From: VAXT01 sp964591295
GTDB lineage: Bacteria; Actinomycetota; Thermoleophilia; Gaiellales; Gaiellaceae
Assembly (NCBI GenBank): GCA_964591295.1
Contig: CAZQAG010000047.1
Span: 1-18,091 of the forward strand
Direction: 5' to 3'
Length of the DNA: 18,091 nt
A model generated the notes under the pieces. It was not told the origin of the DNA. It searched no databases and worked only from the letters and a program-made list of their open reading frames with translations. Below are positions 14,816 through 18,091 of the stretch, piece by piece. Made by a program: the position numbers and the translations under genes. Numbering within the stretch: the stretch's first letter is position 1; each line of letters starts with the position of its first letter.

Positions 14816-14832
14816 GCGCGGCGGAGCCGCGC
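14816..14832. repeat. Perfect 7-bp inverted repeat in the divergent promoter region
   Basis: GCGCGGC (14816-14822) and GCCGCGC (14826-14832) flank GGA. It lies 30 bases upstream of the GNAT -10 box in the 202-base gap between the divergent GNAT and polA genes. It could be an operator, but short GC palindromes are common in such DNA. I see nothing else of note in the gap besides the two -10 boxes. Confidence 0.35.
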
Positions 14833-14960
14833 TGTAGCGGCGCCTGCGGCCGCTGCCGGCACGTCGCTCTCCGGGGCCGTGCTCTGCAGCACTGTCCCCT
14901 CCGGCGCCGCACCGGCAGCGACCGCTCAGAACAGGAGGGCGCTACCTCTTCGCCGGGGCA

Positions 14961-14966
14961 TAAAGT
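14961..14966 (+). promoter_or_regulatory. Possible -10 box of polA (leaderless)
   Basis: TAAAGT lies seven bases before the ATG at 14974. The bases between (GGGGCGT) would leave no room for a leader. No -35 box is recognisable 17 bases upstream. GGGG directly after the box is a poor and too-close ribosome binding site. Confidence 0.42.
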
Positions 14967-14973
14967 GGGGCGT

Positions 14974-17529
14974 ATGCCGAAGACTCTGACCGGCGCCGAG
15001 CTCCAGGTCGACGACGCGCCGTCCCGCGACAGCGAGCTCTTCCTCGTCGACGGGAACAATCTCGCCTACCGTGCATTCTTCGCGCTCCCCGAGGAGCTGG
15101 CCACGAGCGACGGCTTCTCGACGAATGCGCTGCTCGGCTTCACGAACATGCTCTTCAAGCTCCTTGCCGATTACAAGCCGAAAGGCGTCGCCGTCGCCTG
15201 GGACACCCGGCCGGTGCACAGAGCGGCTGTCTCCGAGGACTACAAGTCGGAACGCAAGCCGATGCCGGATCTGCTTCGCGAGCAGTTCCCGCACTTCCGG
15301 CCGATTGTCGAGGCGTTCGGCTACCGAAACCTCGAGTTCGAAGGCTGGGAGGCGGATGACGTCATCGCCACCCTCGCGACGCAGGCCGACGAGGTGGGCA
15401 TCAAGACGACCGTCGTGTCCACGGACCGCGACGCGTTCCAGCTCGTCTCCGACAACGTGACGCTGATGATGACGCCGCGCGGGGTCTCGGACGTGCACGT
15501 GTACACGCCGGAACGCGTCGAGGCGCGCTACGGAATCCGACCGGAGCAGGTGCCGGACTTCATCGGTCTCAAGGGCGACACCTCGGACAACATTCCAGGC
15601 GTCCCGGGGATCGGCGACAAGACCGCCGGGCAGCTGATCGGGCAGTACGGCTCGCTCGAGGACGTGATCGAGCATGCGGACGAGCTGTCGCCGGCGCGCC
15701 GCAAGAACATCACCGAGCACGCCGAGCAGGCGCGGGAGTCGAAGGAGCTGGCGACCATGCGGCGGGATCTCGAGCTCGACTGCGACGTGACGCAGCTCGT
15801 CCTCGCCCCGCCCGACCGCTCGCAGCTGAAGGAGATGTTCCGGCGCTTCGAGTTTCGCAACCTGCTGGGCCGTGTGGACGAGCTCGACGTCGCGGTGCCG
15901 GCTGCGCCGATGGAGCTCGAGCAGACGCCGGTTCCCTGGGCCGAGGAACTGAGCAACAGTCTGTTGCAAAGTCCTGGGTCGGTGGCTTATGCAAGCGACG
16001 GAGAGCGTGTTGCACTGGCCGACAAGGACAGGGTCGTCGTGTCCCCCCCGATGGCGCGCACGGAACGGGCCTTCGTCGTCCACGACGCAAAAGCGCAGCG
16101 GGTGGACGCCGAGGACGACACGCTGCTTGCCGCCTACCTGATCGAGCCCTCGCGGCCCGCGTACCCACTCGAGGACCTAACCGCGGAGTACGGGCTCGAG
16201 CTCGAGCCGGACCCTGCCACCGAGGAGGAGACCGCCGCGCTTGTGCGCAATGCAGCCGCGACGCTCCGGCTCCGCGACGTTCTCGTGGATCGGGTTCGGG
16301 AGCGCGACATGGAGACGCTGTACCGGGAAATCGAGCTCCCGCTCTCGCCGGTGCTGGCGGCGATGGAGCTCGCGGGCGTCAAGATCGACGAGTACCGGAT
16401 GGGCGAGATCACGGCGCGCCTGCGTGAGCGGGTGGAGGAGCTGGAAGCCCGGGCTTACGAGCTCGCGGGCGAGGAGTTCATGATCGGCTCGACCCAGCAG
16501 GTCGGCCGCATCCTCTTCGAGAAGCTCGAGCTCACACCGGGCCGCAAGGGGAAGACCGGCTTCTCGACGGACACGCGCGTCCTCCGGTCGATCCGCGGCG
16601 AGCACGAGATCGTCGCTGTGATCGAGGAGTGGCGCGAGTACTCGAAGCTCCTCAACACGTATCTGGGCCCGCTTCCGAGCATGCTCGGCGAGGACGGCCG
16701 CCTGCACACGACGATCAATCAGGCGGTCGCCGCGACGGGCCGGCTCTCGACGACGAACCCGAACCTGCAGGCGATTCCGATCCGCACCGAGCTCGGTCGC
16801 GAGATCCGCTCGGCCTTCGTCGCCGAACAGGGCCACAAGTTGCTCTCAGCCGACTATTCGCAGATCGAGCTCCGCATCCTGACGCACGTCTCCGGCGAGC
16901 CGAAGCTGCGCGAGGCGTTCGCCCGGGGGGAGGACATCCACACGGCGACCGCAGCCGAGGTGCTCGGGGTCGATCCCGCAGAGCTCACGACCGGCCAGCG
17001 CTCGATCGCGAAGATGATCAACTTCGGGATCGTCTACGGGATCTCGGCGTTCGGGCTCTCCGAGAACCTCGAGATCCCACGGGAGGAGGCGCAGACGTAC
17101 ATCGACGCGTATCTCGCCCGTTTTCCACACGTGCAGGACTTCATCGCCCGGACGATCGAGGCTTCTGCGCGCGACGGCTATGCGACGAGCCTGCTTGGCC
17201 GCCGGCGCCCGGTGCCGGAGCTGAAGGCCTCGAACCGGCAAACCCGATCGCTCGGCGAGCGGCTCGCGGTCAACTTCGTCATGCAGGGCTCGAATGCAGA
17301 CATCATCAAGGTGGCAATGGTGCGAATCCATGACCGGCTGCGGCAAGAGGGGAGAGCCGCCCGACTCGTCCTGCAGGTCCACGACGAGTTGCTGGTCGAA
17401 GTCCCGGATGCGGAGCTCTCCGCGGTGAAGGACATCATGCGTGAGGAGATGTGCGGCGCGTTCGACCTCGACCCGCCCCTTGCCGTCGACATCGGGACCG
17501 GCGACGACTGGCATGAGGCTAAGTCGTGA
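14974..17529 (+). CDS. polA: DNA polymerase I
   Basis: The protein has 851 residues. The N-terminal 5'-3' exonuclease (about 20-300) shows FLVDGNN (Asp26), EADDVIATLA, STDRDAFQLV and the helix-hairpin-helix GLKGDTSDNIPGVPGIGDKTA. The 3'-5' exonuclease region (about 335-440) is short and lacks the DxE metal site, so proofreading should be absent, as in mycobacterial PolA. The polymerase has motif A SADYSQIELRI (Asp627), the O-helix RSIAKMINFGIVYG (Arg676, Lys680, Phe684, Tyr688) and motif C VHDELLVEV (Asp804). It fills gaps and removes primers during replication and repair. ATG 14974 is preferred because upstream codons cross a GC-rich promoter gap. A palindromic repeat lies in the linker at residues 327-333. 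The last four bases overlap the next gene. Confidence 0.97.
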   Translation: MPKTLTGAELQVDDAPSRDSELFLVDGNNLAYRAFFALPEELATSDGFSTNALLGFTNMLFKLLADYKPKGVAVAWDTRPVHRAAVSEDYKSERKPMPDLLREQFPHFRPIVEAFGYRNLEFEGWEADDVIATLATQADEVGIKTTVVSTDRDAFQLVSDNVTLMMTPRGVSDVHVYTPERVEARYGIRPEQVPDFIGLKGDTSDNIPGVPGIGDKTAGQLIGQYGSLEDVIEHADELSPARRKNITEHAEQARESKELATMRRDLELDCDVTQLVLAPPDRSQLKEMFRRFEFRNLLGRVDELDVAVPAAPMELEQTPVPWAEELSNSLLQSPGSVAYASDGERVALADKDRVVVSPPMARTERAFVVHDAKAQRVDAEDDTLLAAYLIEPSRPAYPLEDLTAEYGLELEPDPATEEETAALVRNAAATLRLRDVLVDRVRERDMETLYREIELPLSPVLAAMELAGVKIDEYRMGEITARLRERVEELEARAYELAGEEFMIGSTQQVGRILFEKLELTPGRKGKTGFSTDTRVLRSIRGEHEIVAVIEEWREYSKLLNTYLGPLPSMLGEDGRLHTTINQAVAATGRLSTTNPNLQAIPIRTELGREIRSAFVAEQGHKLLSADYSQIELRILTHVSGEPKLREAFARGEDIHTATAAEVLGVDPAELTTGQRSIAKMINFGIVYGISAFGLSENLEIPREEAQTYIDAYLARFPHVQDFIARTIEASARDGYATSLLGRRRPVPELKASNRQTRSLGERLAVNFVMQGSNADIIKVAMVRIHDRLRQEGRAARLVLQVHDELLVEVPDAELSAVKDIMREEMCGAFDLDPPLAVDIGTGDDWHEAKS
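15952..15973. repeat. Palindromic element, copy inside polA
   Basis: AGCAACAG-T-CTGTTGC followed by AAAGTC is the same 22-base string as at 12260-12281, apart from the central base. It is read in frame as Ser-Asn-Ser-Leu-Leu-Gln-Ser, residues 327-333 of polA, in the linker after the 5'-3' exonuclease. The outer arms of the intergenic copy are only partly kept (GGAACT against AAGTCC). TTG in this stretch is a rare codon for such a GC-rich gene, which supports a foreign origin. Confidence 0.8.
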
Positions 17530-18011
17530 TCCGGCTGAGGTTGTTCCTCGAGAGAGTCGGTCTCAAGCGGATCCTCTTGGTCACGCTCGTGGTGGCCGCG
17601 CTCGTTACTGCCGGAGTCGTCGGCGCGGTCGTCCTGGGCGCAGGGGGGAAGAAGGCCTCGACGACGGCCAGGAGCAACCCGGACCTCGGCAACCTCTTCT
17701 ACCTGCGGGCGATCGCGCCGAAGGTTCAGGTCCAGGGCTGCGTGATGTACATCCGCTTCACGTGGAAGCCGCACTACCACGCAGATCAGTACATCGGCGC
17801 GCCGGCGTTGATCATGGCCTCCGGGACGGGGATCGAGGGCCCGTACCGAAAGACCTTCACCGCCTCCGGAGTGAGCCTCGACGTAGGCCCGGTCTCCCTC
17901 GGTGGCGGCTACCGGCTCTGGTCGGCGAGAGTCGCGTCGCTGGACGGTGATCCTCCCCGGAACGACACGACCATTCAGGCAGGCCCGCCGTCGAGCGTCG
18001 AGTGCGACTGA
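17526..18011 (+). CDS. Membrane-anchored protein of unknown function
   Basis: The 161-residue protein has a basic start (MIRLRLFLERVGLKR), one strongly hydrophobic segment at about 16-38, and a soluble part that should lie outside the membrane. The segment is either a membrane anchor or an uncleaved signal. The outer part has VQGCVMYIRFTWKPHYHADQYIGAPA, which looks like beta strands, and two Cys (in GCV and near the end, ECD) that could pair. I recognise no family. GTG 17526 overlaps the polA stop (GTGA), and GAGG at 17515-17518 can serve as ribosome binding site, so it is co-transcribed with polA. A role in DNA repair does not follow from that, since its bulk is outside the cell. Confidence 0.72.
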   Translation: MIRLRLFLERVGLKRILLVTLVVAALVTAGVVGAVVLGAGGKKASTTARSNPDLGNLFYLRAIAPKVQVQGCVMYIRFTWKPHYHADQYIGAPALIMASGTGIEGPYRKTFTASGVSLDVGPVSLGGGYRLWSARVASLDGDPPRNDTTIQAGPPSSVECD

Positions 18012-18055
18012 CAGCGGCGGCTTTGCGCGCCGAAAACGAGTCTGCGGCTCGCGGA

Positions 18056-18061
18056 TATACT
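18056..18061 (+). promoter_or_regulatory. Good -10 box before the gene at the right edge
   Basis: TATACT matches TATAAT at five of six positions and lies eleven bases before the ATG at 18073. Transcription would start a few bases before the codon or at it. No -35 box is recognisable. The rest of the 61-base gap holds nothing else I can support. Confidence 0.5.
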
Positions 18062-18072
18062 CCGCGCGCCAT

Positions 18073-18091
18073 ATGACCAACGAAACAGTTG
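18073..18091 (+). CDS. Start of a gene cut by the window edge (possibly rpsA)
   Basis: ATG at 18073 opens a frame reading MTNETV up to the last base, and a good -10 box lies just before it. In many actinobacteria, for example Mycobacterium, rpsA (ribosomal protein S1) follows polA, which makes rpsA the first guess. Six residues cannot prove it, and the frame itself rests only on its position after a promoter. Confidence 0.35.

Noticed and set aside
14770..14973. Longer polA reading frame starting at 14770
   Set aside because: The added residues are Arg/Pro-rich, overlap the GNAT start and promoter region, and are absent from polA proteins, which begin shortly before FLVDGNN.
1..18091. CRISPR array, insertion sequence, phage genes or toxin-antitoxin pair
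   Set aside because: I saw no regularly spaced direct repeats, no transposase or integrase motifs, and no small paired genes of that kind.

Overview
The window is a gene-dense, very GC-rich stretch of bacterial chromosome with many short overlaps between genes. It reads as an actinobacterium. The two neighbouring aldehyde dehydrogenases resemble the pair that follows deoC in Streptomyces. The phosphofructokinase is of the actinobacterial group III type, polA has a decayed proofreading domain, and several genes look leaderless. Thermoleophilia (Gaiella/Solirubrobacter relatives) is my best guess at class level, but that is inference. I see no insertion sequence, phage gene or CRISPR array, and no gene-free stretch longer than about 215 bases.

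Layout from left to right. (1) 1-1281: the end of a full-size aldehyde dehydrogenase and an overlapping half-size aldehyde dehydrogenase. (2) 1282-1497: a gap holding three inverted repeats and a possible promoter. (3) 1498-3466: a degenerate TrpC-like barrel protein, then a membrane glycosyltransferase-like protein. (4) 3478-5515: a small lipoprotein and a Tat-exported protein, likely one operon. (5) 5523-6569, minus strand: a phosphofructokinase with the sequence signature of the pyrophosphate-dependent form. (6) 6615-6700: tRNA-Leu(CAA). (7) 6723-12199: a complete branched-chain amino acid type ABC transporter operon (binding lipoprotein, two permeases, two ATPases), with a promoter in front and a strong hairpin after the first gene. 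(8) 12200-12303: a convergent gap with a 12-bp tandem repeat and a palindromic element. (9) 12304-14771, minus strand: a tandem GNAT acetyltransferase followed by a LarA-like protein that lacks the cofactor lysine. (10) 14974-18011: polA and an overlapping membrane-anchored unknown. The first codons of another gene, perhaps rpsA, lie at the right edge.

The most notable points are these. A palindromic repeat (GCAACAG-N-CTGTTGC followed by AAAGTC) occurs both in the intergenic region near 12260 and in frame inside polA near 15952. Several genes without a Shine-Dalgarno sequence share a TAnnnT box 7 to 11 bases before the ATG, which suggests leaderless transcripts. Two enzyme-family proteins (TrpC-like and LarA-like) have lost residues needed for the known chemistry. 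A large palindrome sits where the -35 region of the TrpC-like gene should be. I did not find a clear new multi-gene system. The palindromic element inside polA and the uncharacterised gene pairs are the best leads.
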